Source: Flavisolibacter nicotianae (lineage in GTDB: Bacteria > Bacteroidota > Bacteroidia > Chitinophagales > Chitinophagaceae). From it: DNA of 64,000 bases. A program made the translations under genes and the position numbers. Positions 10,001 through 18,712 of the stretch are shown here, piece after piece (position 1 is the first letter of the stretch; every line of letters begins with the position of its first letter). The stretch spans positions 62,001 through 126,000 of the forward strand of contig NZ_RBCI01000009.1 of the NCBI RefSeq assembly GCF_003628535.1, read 5' to 3'. Under the pieces are notes generated by a model that had not been told where the DNA came from, did no database searches, and was given only the letters and a program-made list of their open reading frames with translations.

Positions 10001-10148
10001 CGTGGGTGGTATTATCTTTTCGCTGATCTTAACCCTTTTTGTGATACCGGCCATGTATTCTTACCTCTCCTCAAAACACAAGAAGAACGAGCTGGAAATG
10101 ATGGAAGAAGAAAAGGAACACTCTAAACTGGAAAATGCACGCTACTAA
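7041..10148 (+). CDS. RND efflux pump inner-membrane transporter
   Basis: A 1035-residue proton-driven RND transporter of the hydrophobe/amphiphile (AcrB-like) family. It shows the N-terminal helix and the FLGVRDYPAIDPP segment, two large periplasmic porter/docking regions (about 40-335 and 560-860), and two six-helix repeats. The proton-relay aspartate pair is visible in TM4 (GLVVDDGIVVTENI, near 400). Length is standard. It starts 31 bases after the adaptor gene and its end abuts the channel gene, so the three form an operon. Likely substrates are drugs, dyes, solvents or endogenous lipophilic compounds. Confidence 0.95.
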   Translation: MNISEISLKRPVLAIVMNIIIVVFGVIGFKFLGVRDYPAIDPPNINVSTSYGGANPDIIETQITEPLEKAINGIAGVKNITSSSNQGRSNINVEFDLGIDLETAANDVRDKVSQAQRSLPTDLDAPPVVSKADASSDPIISMTVQSNTRNQLQVTEYANNFLVERLQTIPGVSGIQIWGEKRYAMRIWLDPQKLSAYSLTPADVQAALQRENVELPSGKISGSNTELIVRTFGQLNTEEEFNNIIIKSSNGGDIRVKDIGEAVLGPENEESSLKESGIPMIAMAIIPQPGSNYVEISNEFYRRLDQLKKELPSDFTLNIALDQTKFIKNSISEVEETLIIAFILVVLIIYLFFRDWAIALRPLIDIPVSLIGAFFIMYVCGFTINVLTLLAIVLATGLVVDDGIVVTENIFKKMEQGMNKWRAAVEGSKEIYFAVIATSITLAVVFLPIIFLQGFVGRLFREFGIVVAGAVLISAFVSLTLTPVLNVKLTKSVHKHSWFYQKSEPFFRWMEDSYKAALSGFMRVRWFAFVIIVICGAIIYFIGGSIQSELAPMEDRSQFRLQVTAPEGASYEYTDAFIDKLTNLVLDSVPEKRTVMSLTAPGFSSGAANTGFVRATLVDPKERTRSQKEIVAIINRNLPKFSEGRAVAIEEQTIQQNRRGGQPVQFVIQNNDFEKIAAVLPKFLEEASRSNVLVGADADLKFNKPELRISVDRLKAAQLGVSVEDISNTLNLALSNRRLGYFTKEGKQYQVLGQVARSDRDDPNDLKSIYVRNNAGQMISLDNLVSFQEATTPSTIYHFNRFKSATISAGLAPGKTVGEGIAAMQSIAKKLLDETYTTSLTGSSRDYAESSSNVGFAFMLALGLIFLILAAQFESFVDPLIIMITVPLAIAGALLSLWIFNQTLNIFSQIGMIMLIGLVTKNGILIVEFANQNQEKGMEKTEAAIYSASQRLRPILMTSLAMALGAMPIALSLGAAATSRIPLGIVIVGGIIFSLILTLFVIPAMYSYLSSKHKKNELEMMEEEKEHSKLENARY

Positions 10149-10149
10149 C

Positions 10150-11472
10150 ATGATGAAGAAAGGTTTTGTTTTGATCGGGATCGCACTCGGAATGTTTGGC
10201 AGGGTCAGTGCGCAGCAGGACTCTCTGACAGTAGAACAGGCCGTGGCCTATGCGTTGCGGAACAATTACGCCATCATGCTGGCAAAACAGGATTCTGCCG
10301 TAGCGGCCATCAATTACGAATACCGCAATGCCGCTTTCCTGCCGCGTCTCAATGCAACGGGAACGGCTCTATTTTCGAACAACAACCAAAAACAAACCCT
10401 GGCCGACGGTTCTGAGAAAAACAGGACCGGCATCAGGTCAACAAACCTCTCCAGCGCCCTGAACCTGAGTTGGACGGTCTTTGATGGTTTCCGGATGTTT
10501 CTGTTACGCGATCAGATTGGCATTGCCGTCAACCAGGGAAACCTCCTGATCAAAAGCACCGTCATCAACACGGTCGCAAGCGTGATCAACACCTACTTCG
10601 ATATTGTTCGGCAAAAACAGCAGTTACGCAATGTGGACGAGCAGTTGCAACTGGCTGCCGACCGTTTGCGCCTCGCACAGTACAAATTCGATATTGGTGC
10701 AGGCATCAAGCCCGATGTGTTGCAGTCGCAGATTGATTTGAACAATAGCACGGCCGCCCGCCTGAACCAGCTGGCATTGATCGACCAGCGCAAACAAACC
10801 CTCAACCAGTTGATGAACGTGGCACCGGCCACCGATTATAAAGTGAGCGACACCATCCCGGTGCAAACGGACCTGGTGCTTGGGAACCTGCTGAGCAATT
10901 TTTCACAGTCCAGCCCAGACCTTCAGTTGGCACGAACCAATATTGAATCAGCCGAACTGGCCGTACGCCTGGCCAAAACGGCCCGTTACCCGACCGTGTC
11001 GCTGATCTCTGCTTACAACTTCAACCGCACCAGCAACAACCAGGTGATCAACCAGTTTTCGCCACTGTTTAACCTGAACCACGGGTGGAACTGGGGTATC
11101 TCAGCCACCATCCCGATCCTGAACAATTTCACCGTGCGACAGCAGATCCGCCAGGCCCAGTTGGCAGTGGATTTTCAGAACCTGCAGTACAAAAGCCAGG
11201 AGCAGTTGCTGAATACGAATTTGCTCAATACCTACAGGGGCTACGATGCCCAAAAGCAAATTGTGACCACCCTGGATACCAGCGTTGGCCTGGCAAGGGA
11301 AAATCTCTATATCGAACGGGAACGCTATCGCCTGGGCCGCACCACCTTTATTGAACTGCGGCAGGCCGAAGAAAATGTGTCGACAATCCTTACAAACCTG
11401 ATCAATGCCCGCTACAACTTGAAGGTTGCAGAAACAGAATTGCTACGCTTGAGAGGAGAACTGGTGAAATAA
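10150..11472 (+). CDS. TolC-family outer membrane efflux channel
   Basis: A 440-residue outer-membrane factor with a signal peptide (ending VSAQ) and two repeats of the OEP fold, each a long helix pair plus beta strands. LTVEQAVAYALRNN near residue 26 is the usual family opening. Several starts are possible: an ATG at 10135 overlaps the pump gene, while 10150 and 10153 follow its stop. I chose 10150 because the signal peptide then starts at the N-terminus. It completes the tripartite system with the two upstream genes. Confidence 0.93.
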   Translation: MMKKGFVLIGIALGMFGRVSAQQDSLTVEQAVAYALRNNYAIMLAKQDSAVAAINYEYRNAAFLPRLNATGTALFSNNNQKQTLADGSEKNRTGIRSTNLSSALNLSWTVFDGFRMFLLRDQIGIAVNQGNLLIKSTVINTVASVINTYFDIVRQKQQLRNVDEQLQLAADRLRLAQYKFDIGAGIKPDVLQSQIDLNNSTAARLNQLALIDQRKQTLNQLMNVAPATDYKVSDTIPVQTDLVLGNLLSNFSQSSPDLQLARTNIESAELAVRLAKTARYPTVSLISAYNFNRTSNNQVINQFSPLFNLNHGWNWGISATIPILNNFTVRQQIRQAQLAVDFQNLQYKSQEQLLNTNLLNTYRGYDAQKQIVTTLDTSVGLARENLYIERERYRLGRTTFIELRQAEENVSTILTNLINARYNLKVAETELLRLRGELVK

Positions 11473-11584
11473 GGCAGGCATTTGGAGTTTGGTGTGATTA
11501 CCTTTACCGCTGTTATCCCCCAAAGCAAAATCACGCAAATTGACTACAATCCTTTTTAGAATAAACTGAAAGAAAGAGAGACAG

Positions 11585-12139
11585 ATGGTACAACCCCAAA
11601 CACCAAACACCAAACAGCAAACACCCTTAGCTGGTATTATCATGGGCAGCGACAGCGACCTGACGATCATGCAGGCGGCGGCCGATATCCTGACCTTTTT
11701 CGAAATCCCGTTTGAACTGACCATTGTTTCGGCCCACCGTACACCACAGCGCATGTTCGACTATGCGTCGACAGCGAAAGCCCGTGGACTGAAGGTAATT
11801 ATTGCCGGAGCCGGTGGCGCAGCACACCTGCCCGGGATGGTCGCTTCATTGACGCCACTGCCCGTGATCGGTGTTCCGGTAAAGAGCAGCAATTCCATCG
11901 ACGGCTGGGATTCCGTGCTGTCCATCCTGCAAATGCCCAACGGCATTCCGGTAGCAACCGTGGCGCTGAACGCCGCGAAAAATGCAGGTATCCTGGCAGC
12001 CAGCATGATCGGCGCTTTCAATTCTGAAATCGGAGAAAAAGTGCAGGCCTACAAGCAAAGCCTGAACGACGAAGTGCTGGCCAAAGCGGAAAAGCTTAAA
12101 GCGGGTGGCTGGGCGAACCAGTTTGACTCAAAATCGTAA
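11585..12139 (+). CDS. purE: N5-CAIR mutase (PurE, class I)
   Basis: A 184-residue cytoplasmic enzyme converting N5-CAIR to CAIR, the step after PurK. The class I signature is clear: [10 protein letters not shown] near 18-27, SAHRTP near 50 with the catalytic His, and [11 protein letters not shown] near 80. A short polar N-terminal extension precedes the core. The gene follows the efflux operon by 112 bases; no terminator is obvious between them, so read-through is possible. Its last 44 bases overlap the end of the convergent bshC gene. Confidence 0.96.
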   Translation: MVQPQTPNTKQQTPLAGIIMGSDSDLTIMQAAADILTFFEIPFELTIVSAHRTPQRMFDYASTAKARGLKVIIAGAGGAAHLPGMVASLTPLPVIGVPVKSSNSIDGWDSVLSILQMPNGIPVATVALNAAKNAGILAASMIGAFNSEIGEKVQAYKQSLNDEVLAKAEKLKAGGWANQFDSKS

Positions 12140-13712
12140 ATACCTGCTCCAGCGCTGGCGAATGCCGCAGTAACTCGGCAATAAAAGCCGCCCCCCACTT
12201 GGCATAAAAGCCACTGAAGTTCTCCACCCGTTCCTGTAGCCCATTTCGAGGAAAGAGTGTTTCTTTCAAGGCCTGGATCTGGCGCTGCTGATCGGCAAAT
12301 TTACGTTTCTCGGCCCGCAGCATCTTCTTTTCCAGTTCCTGGAGTTCCTTCAGCGATCGCGTCCTGATTGCGGACACATATTGTGAGAGGGTTTGGTCGA
12401 TGGTTTCGGCCTGTAAACGGAGCTGCTCGTACAACGCTTCTGCCTTTTCAAAATTTCCGTTGAGGGAAACAGAATTGCCCGATTGCCGGGTCACGATCTC
12501 TTTCATCAAATCGTCGTCGGATTGGAAAAGATCAGCAGCCGACAGTCCGATTTTTTTTAACCGTTCCTGCCATTTTTCCTCCACGATCAAAAAGGAATTG
12601 CGCAGCACAAGCACAGGATAGGGCACACCGTAATGCCGGAAAATATCCTGCAATTGCAACCAGTAGGCCGTTTCTCCTCCCCCTCCAATAAAAGCCAGAT
12701 TGGGAAGGATGGTCTCCTGGTAGAGTCCGCGCAGAATCACGTTCGGGCTGAACCGTTCCGGGTGGCTTTCCAATTCCTGTTTCAGTTCGTCTTCTGTGAA
12801 GCTTTTATCCGTGTTGAGAACGTAGAACCGGTCCTCCCTTTTTTCAATGCGTTCCCGGATGTTTTCATACAAGTAAAACAAATTGATCTCGCGGGGATAG
12901 GCCTGCACTTTGTAGTGCTCATCCAGCCTGGCAGACGTCTGTTCCACCAACAGGGAAGATGTGTTTTCGAAAATATCTTCGGCGAACACGTTTTTCATGA
13001 GGCCTTTCAACGAAGGATTGTCCGGGATCAGCACAACCAGTCCCCATTCTCCGTACAATTCGTTAACCAATTCGAACGTGGCATCCTGGATGGTGCGACC
13101 GGTCGTGTAACATTTGCGCAGCATGGCCACAACCTCTTTACCAAAAGGCTCGTAAACCAACTGCCCTTCCAGTTCATCGATCAGTTGCAACAGCGTCTTG
13201 TCCACCTTCATGCGACCGACCGCGCCTTTTTGTTCTTTTTTCCACTCGATCTTTTTACCATCCACATAGGTGTGGTTGAGTTCTGCAAAATCCGCGTCCT
13301 CAGATCCCATGTAGTAGACCGGCACAAAATGATTCGCCGGGAATTGCTCTTTCAGAAAAGTGGCGAGTTTGATCGTGTGAAGGACCTTGTACACGAAATA
13401 AAGCGGACCGGTAAACAGGTTGGGCTGGTGTGCCGTGCAAACAGTAAATGTGGCCGGATTGAGCAGCGCATCAATATTTTCCTTCACGGCCTGCGAGTGT
13501 TCCAGTATCGCATATTGCTCTTTTAGCACCTGCACCAGGACCGGGCGGTTAGTTGGATACTGCTGCCGCTCGGCGAGCATTTTTCGCATGCCGTCAAGAT
13601 CGGGGCGGTTTGAATAAAATGGACGAAGCGCATCGGCGCCGTTTAGGTAGTCCAGAACAAGTCGGGAAAAGCTGTTGGTTTGTTTGTAGGGAATATGCTG
13701 TGCAGCAAACAT
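12096..13712 (-). CDS. bshC: Bacillithiol biosynthesis cysteine-adding enzyme (BshC)
   Basis: A 538-residue protein of the BshC family, which adds cysteine to GlcN-malate as the last step of bacillithiol synthesis. The N-terminal Rossmann-like core contains [18 protein letters not shown] near 115-132 and [18 protein letters not shown] near 155-172, both diagnostic. A coiled-coil region follows near 415-490. I placed the start at 13712 (MFAAQHIPY); upstream in-frame codons do not look like coding sequence. The 3' end overlaps purE tail to tail by 44 bases. No bshA or bshB is in this window. Bacillithiol is known in Bacteroidota, so the call is plausible physiologically. Confidence 0.93.
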   Translation of the reverse strand: MFAAQHIPYKQTNSFSRLVLDYLNGADALRPFYSNRPDLDGMRKMLAERQQYPTNRPVLVQVLKEQYAILEHSQAVKENIDALLNPATFTVCTAHQPNLFTGPLYFVYKVLHTIKLATFLKEQFPANHFVPVYYMGSEDADFAELNHTYVDGKKIEWKKEQKGAVGRMKVDKTLLQLIDELEGQLVYEPFGKEVVAMLRKCYTTGRTIQDATFELVNELYGEWGLVVLIPDNPSLKGLMKNVFAEDIFENTSSLLVEQTSARLDEHYKVQAYPREINLFYLYENIRERIEKREDRFYVLNTDKSFTEDELKQELESHPERFSPNVILRGLYQETILPNLAFIGGGGETAYWLQLQDIFRHYGVPYPVLVLRNSFLIVEEKWQERLKKIGLSAADLFQSDDDLMKEIVTRQSGNSVSLNGNFEKAEALYEQLRLQAETIDQTLSQYVSAIRTRSLKELQELEKKMLRAEKRKFADQQRQIQALKETLFPRNGLQERVENFSGFYAKWGAAFIAELLRHSPALEQVFTILSQTGSPSHPL

Positions 13713-14041
13713 GGGGTAAAAGTAATCAAGAGTGTGAGATTCGTCACCAATCGTTTTGGCGTTAACACATTCTTCACGACCCTGTTTTCCCTTCGTTTCA
13801 GTAAAGGAACCAGGATGGATTGAATAAAGAAGGCAGGCGATGCGCCGCCTTTTATTTGTACCGGAAGCGTTGTATTGTACGTATCGGCAAACCAATCCAT
13901 TTTTCTGAATTGGTAGCGAAACGGAAAGAAAATAACAAAGGTGAAGTCCGTTAAGAGCTTCACCTTTTTACAACAGGAAATATCACCTGTTTGAATGAAG
14001 CAGCTTGCGCTGCCTTACGATTGGAAGTAAAGGTATAAACT
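13713..14041. other. Intergenic region between bshC and the ferredoxin gene
   Basis: 329 bases that should hold the bshC promoter and the end of the ferredoxin transcript. One clear hairpin is annotated separately at 13937-13971. Short open frames here show no recognisable protein. Confidence 0.6.
13937..13971 (-). terminator. Terminator hairpin after the ferredoxin gene
   Basis: AAAGGTGAAG and CTTCACCTTT form a perfect 10-bp stem with an 11-base loop. T-rich sequence follows on both strands, so it could work in both directions. It lies 71 bases downstream of the ferredoxin stop. Confidence 0.7.
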
Positions 14042-14389
14042 TTATGAATGCATCCGCTCTTTTTTTGCCAGTAATTCTTCCACCGTTTCGCGGTACATTT
14101 CGTCCGGTACGCAGCAGTCAACGGGGCAGACCGCCGCACACTGCGGTTCTTCGTGAAAACCCTGGCATTCGGTGCATTTTGTTGGCACAATATAATAGGT
14201 ATCCACAGCGATCGGGGCATTGCGCTGGCCAGCGTCCACAACGGTACCATCGATCAGGGTAAAACTTCCTTTGACATCCGTGCCATCGGCAATCGCCCAT
14301 TCCACACCGCCTTCATAAATCGCGTTATTGGGACACTCCGGTTCGCAGGCGCCGCAGTTAATACATTCTTCTGTGATCTTTATAGCCAT
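14042..14389 (-). CDS. 2[4Fe-4S] ferredoxin
   Basis: A 115-residue cytoplasmic electron carrier. The first cluster motif is [12 protein letters not shown] (Cys 9, 12, 15, 19). The second is [18 protein letters not shown], with eight residues between the second and third Cys, the long-loop type found in Allochromatium-like ferredoxins. About 50 residues separate the motifs, an insertion typical of Bacteroidota versions. It is divergent from the acyl-CoA reductase gene, with 55 bases between starts. That pairing is common in the phylum and suggests shared regulation, but electron transfer between the two is unproven. Confidence 0.93.
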   Translation of the reverse strand: MAIKITEECINCGACEPECPNNAIYEGGVEWAIADGTDVKGSFTLIDGTVVDAGQRNAPIAVDTYYIVPTKCTECQGFHEEPQCAAVCPVDCCVPDEMYRETVEELLAKKERMHS

Positions 14390-14415
14390 AACATTTCTTT
14401 GCTTTTAAAGTGAAT

Positions 14416-14423
14416 TAGTTTTG
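14416..14423 (+). promoter_or_regulatory. -7-type promoter element of the acyl-CoA reductase gene
   Basis: TAGTTTTG fits TAnnTTTG, 22 bases before the ATG at 14445. On the opposite strand a similar TATTTTTG faces the ferredoxin gene, consistent with divergent promoters in this short gap. Confidence 0.4.
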
Positions 14424-14444
14424 CGACAAAAATAATCTGCCAAC

Positions 14445-15446
14445 ATGAATTTACAAGAAAGAAAGGAAATACTTGTGCGACTGGGCAACTACCTCCGAGC
14501 CGCAGACGAAGACTGGCAGCGGGCAACAAAAAAAGCATCGGCAGAAAACGCCTGGTTTACACCTGAATTCATTGCACTTTCCGTCAATAATATCAGCCGG
14601 CAATTCCTGACCGAACAAAGCCTGCAGGACCTGATTGATCGCTATTCCATTCCTTCGGACAATCCATCCCCTAAAAAAGTCGGGATCGTTATGGCGGGCA
14701 ACATTCCGCTGGTGGGATTTCACGACCTTCTCTGCACGTTCCTGACAGGACATTATGCTGTTATCAAACTCTCGTCGAAGGACGCGGTGCTGATGCGGTT
14801 TATGGTGACTAAATTAATCGAATGGAATGCCGCTGCGGCGCCTTATTTCACGTTTGGCGAAATGCTCAAAGGCTGCGATGTCTACATTGCCACCGGCAGC
14901 AACAATACGTCCAACTATTTTGAATTCTATTTTGCCAAATACCCGCACATTATCCGGAAGAACCGCACGTCGGTGGCCCTGCTAACAGGACAGGAATCAG
15001 CGGTTGAGCTGGAACAACTGGCCGATGACGTGTACCAGTTCTTCGGGCTTGGCTGCCGGAATGTGACCAAAATTTTTGTACCGGAAAACTACAACTTCGA
15101 GCCCCTGCTCGAGGCTTTTAAAAAGTACAACGACCTTGCCGATCACCAGAAATACAAAAACAATTACGATTACAACCTGGCGATTTACCTGTTGAACAAG
15201 CGTTATTTCATGAGCAACCAAAGCTTGCTCCTGGTTGAAGACGCGTCGCCTTTTTCCCGGATCGGCGAACTGCATTACGAATACTACCAGGACGCCGAAG
15301 CGGTGCGGGAAAGGCTGTCCGGCGATGAGACGATTCAGTGCGTTGTTGGCCGCGGGGACGTGCCCTTTGGCAAGGCCCAGCGCCCCGGAATTTGTGATTT
15401 TGCCGATGGCGTTGACACCGTCCAATTCCTGCTGAATTTACAGTGA
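14445..15446 (+). CDS. LuxC-like acyl-CoA reductase
   Basis: A 333-residue member of the acyl-CoA reductase (LuxC, PF05893) branch of the aldehyde dehydrogenase superfamily. It shows KKVGIVMAGNIPLVGFHDLL near 76-95, an NAD(P)-binding loop (ATGSNNTSNYF near 149) and a likely catalytic Cys in FFGLGCRNV near 199. It is shorter than LuxC (about 480 residues), as usual for Bacteroidota homologues. It would reduce an acyl-CoA or acyl-ACP to aldehyde. Substrate and pathway are unknown; the divergent ferredoxin is its only linked partner. Confidence 0.88.
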   Translation: MNLQERKEILVRLGNYLRAADEDWQRATKKASAENAWFTPEFIALSVNNISRQFLTEQSLQDLIDRYSIPSDNPSPKKVGIVMAGNIPLVGFHDLLCTFLTGHYAVIKLSSKDAVLMRFMVTKLIEWNAAAAPYFTFGEMLKGCDVYIATGSNNTSNYFEFYFAKYPHIIRKNRTSVALLTGQESAVELEQLADDVYQFFGLGCRNVTKIFVPENYNFEPLLEAFKKYNDLADHQKYKNNYDYNLAIYLLNKRYFMSNQSLLLVEDASPFSRIGELHYEYYQDAEAVRERLSGDETIQCVVGRGDVPFGKAQRPGICDFADGVDTVQFLLNLQ

Positions 15447-15519
15447 TAAAGAAGTACGAAAGTCTTAGTAAATAAATGTTAAACTGTTTTACCGGTTTAG
15501 CAAAGCGACTGCCAATACG

Positions 15520-15527
15520 TAAGTTTG
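15520..15527 (+). promoter_or_regulatory. -7-type promoter element of the Deg protease gene
   Basis: TAAGTTTG matches TAnnTTTG, 54 bases before the ATG at 15581, giving a leader of roughly 45-50 bases. Confidence 0.4.
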
Positions 15528-15580
15528 GATGTGAAGGCATACTATTTGAACCATATAAATAACTCTCTAATTGACGAACT

Positions 15581-17113
15581 ATGAAATTCAGACAAATCTT
15601 ACTCACCGTGGCCATCAGCGCTGCTTCTGCGTTGGGTAGCATTGCGTTGTACAATCATTTCAGCAATAACAAAGTGGCGGCAATTGGTTCTGCCCAAAAC
15701 GGCTACCCTGCCAACTATGCAGGCTATTTTGACGGAAAGAATTTTACCCCGGCCGACCCGATCGACTTTACAAAAGCTTCCAGCACCGCCGTACCGGCAG
15801 TCGTTCACATTAAAACGAAAATCCCGGCCAAGAAAATCTCGAACGACCTCCCCCGCCGCCGCAGCATGCTCGACGATTTCTTCGGCGACATCTTTGGCGA
15901 CATGGGACCCAACATCGTTCCGGAGCAACGGGCTTCGGGCAGTGGTGTCATCATTAGTGAAGACGGTTACATCGTAACCAACAACCACGTGATCACCAAC
16001 GAAGCCAATGGCAACATCGCCGACGAGATCACCGTGACGATGCACAACCGCAAGACTTACAAGGCCAGGGTCATCGGCCGCGATCCGAGCAGCGACATAG
16101 CGGTGCTGAAAATCGACGACAAAAACCTGCCATACCTGATCTATGGCAACTCCGACCAGATCAAACTGGGACAGTGGGTACTGGCGATTGGTTACCCGCT
16201 GACACTGGAAACCACCGTGACGGCTGGTATCATTTCGGCAACCGGTCGTACGATCAATATCAACAGTCGCCAAACCAAGCGTGGCGACACGCCTGTGGAA
16301 TCGTTTATCCAAACCGATGCGGCCGTAAACCAGGGTAACAGTGGCGGTGCGTTGGTGAATACCGACGGTCAACTGATTGGCATTAACTCAGCCATCCTGG
16401 CTCCCACCGGAACCTATGCCGGTTATTCGTTTGCCATCCCTGTTAACATCGTCAAGAAAATCGTTGGCGACATCATCCAATATGGCGATGTACAAAGAGG
16501 CTACCTCGGGGTGAGTTACATTCCGACAGACGGCCTGAACGAAGAACAGGTGAAAAGCCTGGGGATTCCCACCAACATCGACGGCGTGTATGTTTCGGAT
16601 GTTTCGCCTGATGGCGGCGCCTTTTCTGCAGGCTTGAAAAAGGGTGACCTGATCACCAAAGTCAACAACGTGTCGGTAACGTCGGGTCTGCAAATGAGTG
16701 CGCAGATCGCCGGCTTCCGCCCGGGCGACAAAGTGCCTGTGACATATTTGCGTAGCGGTAAAGAATCCACTGTCGACGTAATCCTGAAGAAAAAAACTGA
16801 TGTGGTTTCAAACAATATTGGTACAAGGCTCGGTGGCGAGCTAGCGACGCTGGACAAAGCCAAAGCGGCCCGTTACGGTATCGAAGGTGGCGTGGTGGTC
16901 AATAAGATCAACACAGACGGCATACTGGCCCGCTCCCGGGTGCAGACCGGCTTTATCATCACCGGTTTGGTAACAAACGAAGGCGAACATGAAGTGAGCA
17001 GCGTGGAAGAACTGGGCGATGCGCTACAAAACCTCGTGGGTTCTGTGCGCATAACCGGTGTGTACCCGGGCAACCCCGAACCCTACACCTACCCGCTGAA
17101 TTTGGGACAGTAA
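15581..17113 (+). CDS. HtrA/Deg-family periplasmic serine protease
   Basis: A 510-residue envelope quality-control protease. The N-terminus is an uncleaved signal anchor or signal peptide (about 5-25). The chymotrypsin-like domain covers about 65-290 with the triad His136 (TNNHVIT), Asp172 (SSDIAVLKID) and Ser254 (NQGNSGGAL). Two PDZ domains follow (about 300-395 and 415-500). Length and order match DegP/DegQ. It is monocistronic, with its own promoter-like element and a very strong terminator. I cannot tell DegP-like chaperone activity from DegQ or DegS-like roles by sequence. Confidence 0.95.
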   Translation: MKFRQILLTVAISAASALGSIALYNHFSNNKVAAIGSAQNGYPANYAGYFDGKNFTPADPIDFTKASSTAVPAVVHIKTKIPAKKISNDLPRRRSMLDDFFGDIFGDMGPNIVPEQRASGSGVIISEDGYIVTNNHVITNEANGNIADEITVTMHNRKTYKARVIGRDPSSDIAVLKIDDKNLPYLIYGNSDQIKLGQWVLAIGYPLTLETTVTAGIISATGRTININSRQTKRGDTPVESFIQTDAAVNQGNSGGALVNTDGQLIGINSAILAPTGTYAGYSFAIPVNIVKKIVGDIIQYGDVQRGYLGVSYIPTDGLNEEQVKSLGIPTNIDGVYVSDVSPDGGAFSAGLKKGDLITKVNNVSVTSGLQMSAQIAGFRPGDKVPVTYLRSGKESTVDVILKKKTDVVSNNIGTRLGGELATLDKAKAARYGIEGGVVVNKINTDGILARSRVQTGFIITGLVTNEGEHEVSSVEELGDALQNLVGSVRITGVYPGNPEPYTYPLNLGQ

Positions 17114-17122
17114 AATAAAAAA

Positions 17123-17169
17123 TTGAATAAAAGAAAAGCCATCCTGAGGATGGCTTTTCTTTTATTCAA
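17123..17169 (+). terminator. Strong rho-independent terminator after the Deg protease
   Basis: A perfect 22-bp stem (17123-17144 with 17148-17169) closed by a three-base loop TGA. The centre is GAAAAGCCATCC. The outer stem is A/T rich and supplies the T-run, so it should work in both directions and also insulate the radical SAM pair. Confidence 0.9.
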
Positions 17170-17312
17170 AATATTGATGCTGGTACCAAACCGGCACCAG
17201 GGCGGAACAATCACGTGCAGTAAAAACGTTTTTTTCTCTTGTCATCCCTCATCGACCATCGAATACGGTTTGATATGATGTATCAAGACTATCCCCTAAA
17301 ACCAGTTTTTAC

Positions 17313-18374
17313 CTAACCGGCGCAGGCTAATTCCTGCTCGTACCGAAACGTGTTTTTTAATACGAGTTCAGCCCAGTTAAAAATTTCATGTTCTGTGTTG
17401 TTGAGTATTTCATCATAGGTCTGCTGGTATACCTGCATGAGTTCACCCAGGCGCTGTTGTGCAAAGCGATTGAACATCTCGACCAGCGGCAGATCTTCTT
17501 CAATATTGCCAATCCTGAACCGTTTTGAACACCCATGTGCAATCGGCAACAGGTCCCCGTGCTCATCAATGATCAGTTCCCGGAACAAACAGGAAAAATC
17601 GCCTAAATCGCAGGCTGACAGGGCGTCGGCATGAAAACAAAATGCCGGATTATCGCGTATGTGATCGCGATGCAACAGGTCAAGCTGAATGAAAAGTTGT
17701 GGTTCGTAATATGTTTTCAGGTAATAATGCGTGATATAGGTTTTCAGCAAGGCTTCTTCCCCAAAGATCATATTTCCAAAACTGGTGCTTGCACGGCCGG
17801 CCAATTCAAGCGGGTGTAGATGCAGTAAGGCTGCACCTTTGTCAACGGCGAGACCTGCCAGCCAGGGAAACAATTGCCAGCTATCTGGTTGAACAGTATG
17901 AATAAATCCGAAGTTGGGTACATGTGCTTTGACAATATCGACTCCCTCCATCATTTTTTGATACGCTCCCGGCATGCTGCGCATTTCGTCGTGCTGTTGC
18001 TCCCGTCCGTCGATGCTGATCGCCACCAGGTTGACATGCCTGAATACACGCTGGGCAGATGCAGACCGTAATAACATGCCATTCGTGGTAATGGAATTAA
18101 AATAACCCAGTGCTTTGGAGGCCTGCACAAGTTCCTCCAGCGGACGGTATAAAAAAGGTTCTCCACCCGAAAGGCTGACAACATTGTACCCCATTCCTGC
18201 TCCTTCTTCGAGGATGCGCAAAATGGATTTTACCGAAAGTCCTTCTTTGTATTGCGGTGCGGAAGACGAATAGCAGTGTTTGCAAAACAGGTTGCATTTC
18301 AGGCTTGGGTGAACCTGGATAATTTTAGAAACCCTGCCTTGCGGCAGGGTTTCGGCAGGCGTTTCTGTTCTCAT
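17313..18374 (-). CDS. Radical SAM protein with SPASM-like C-terminal cysteines
   Basis: A 353-residue radical SAM enzyme. The cluster motif is Cys27-x3-Cys31-x2-Cys34 (KCNLFCKHCYSS), followed by the SAM-binding SLSGGEPFLY motif near 69-78. The C-terminal third has further cysteines (CFHADALSACDLGDFSC near 246-262 and HGC near 280), resembling the auxiliary-cluster region of SPASM proteins. Its ATG overlaps the stop of the upstream 113-residue gene (ATGA), so the two are translationally coupled. SPASM proteins often modify ribosomal peptides or proteins, or act as sulfatase-maturing enzymes. No sulfatase is nearby. The substrate is unknown and the coupled partner is the first suspect. Confidence 0.88.
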   Translation of the reverse strand: MRTETPAETLPQGRVSKIIQVHPSLKCNLFCKHCYSSSAPQYKEGLSVKSILRILEEGAGMGYNVVSLSGGEPFLYRPLEELVQASKALGYFNSITTNGMLLRSASAQRVFRHVNLVAISIDGREQQHDEMRSMPGAYQKMMEGVDIVKAHVPNFGFIHTVQPDSWQLFPWLAGLAVDKGAALLHLHPLELAGRASTSFGNMIFGEEALLKTYITHYYLKTYYEPQLFIQLDLLHRDHIRDNPAFCFHADALSACDLGDFSCLFRELIIDEHGDLLPIAHGCSKRFRIGNIEEDLPLVEMFNRFAQQRLGELMQVYQQTYDEILNNTEHEIFNWAELVLKNTFRYEQELACAG

Positions 18375-18712
18375 ACTTGTGGCATTTGTGAACGGATGTT
18401 TTGGATCGTAAGTTTCACCTGGAAAAAATCAGGCTTTGGAATGCCTTTGCGGAGGATGTCTATCCCTTTGAATCGCTCATTCAGGATTAGTTTGTTCAGC
18501 GTGTTGGTTTCAGCGATGGGAACGTGCGCCTGAATGATTACCTGCTCAAAGGCAGGAATTCCAAGGATCCACCAATCGACGATCTTAAATCCGCTACCGA
18601 CAGACGCCGCAATGGACTTCGAAAGTTCGGATAGTTGTTCTTTGGTCATGTTGGCAGCTGCCAGGTGAGAGATCAGGTCCTTTTCAAGATCGACTGCAGT
18701 TTTACTTTCCAT
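18371..18712 (-). CDS. Small protein coupled to the radical SAM enzyme, unknown family
   Basis: A 113-residue protein. The start at 18712 (MESKTAVDLEKDL) is preferred over an in-frame upstream codon, whose extension looks non-coding. The first half is helical and charged, the second has a hydrophobic VDWWILGIPAFEQVIIQAHV segment and a basic tail rich in Ile and Lys. There is no signal peptide, no Cys, and no Gly-Gly leader cleavage site that I can see. I do not recognise the family. The ATGA overlap with the radical SAM gene is the main functional clue. It could be a substrate, a recognition (RRE-like) partner, or unrelated. Confidence 0.75.
   Translation of the reverse strand: MESKTAVDLEKDLISHLAAANMTKEQLSELSKSIAASVGSGFKIVDWWILGIPAFEQVIIQAHVPIAETNTLNKLILNERFKGIDILRKGIPKPDFFQVKLTIQNIRSQMPQV

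Noticed and set aside
12633-13526. Long open frame (about 300 codons) antisense to bshC
   Set aside because: It mirrors the bshC frame, has abnormal composition (many His, Phe, Gln, Arg) and no domain; typical shadow in GC-moderate coding DNA.
18371-18712. Classical RiPP precursor
   Set aside because: The protein is 113 residues with a mostly folded look, no Gly-Gly or leader motif and no Cys; I leave it as unknown rather than call it a precursor.
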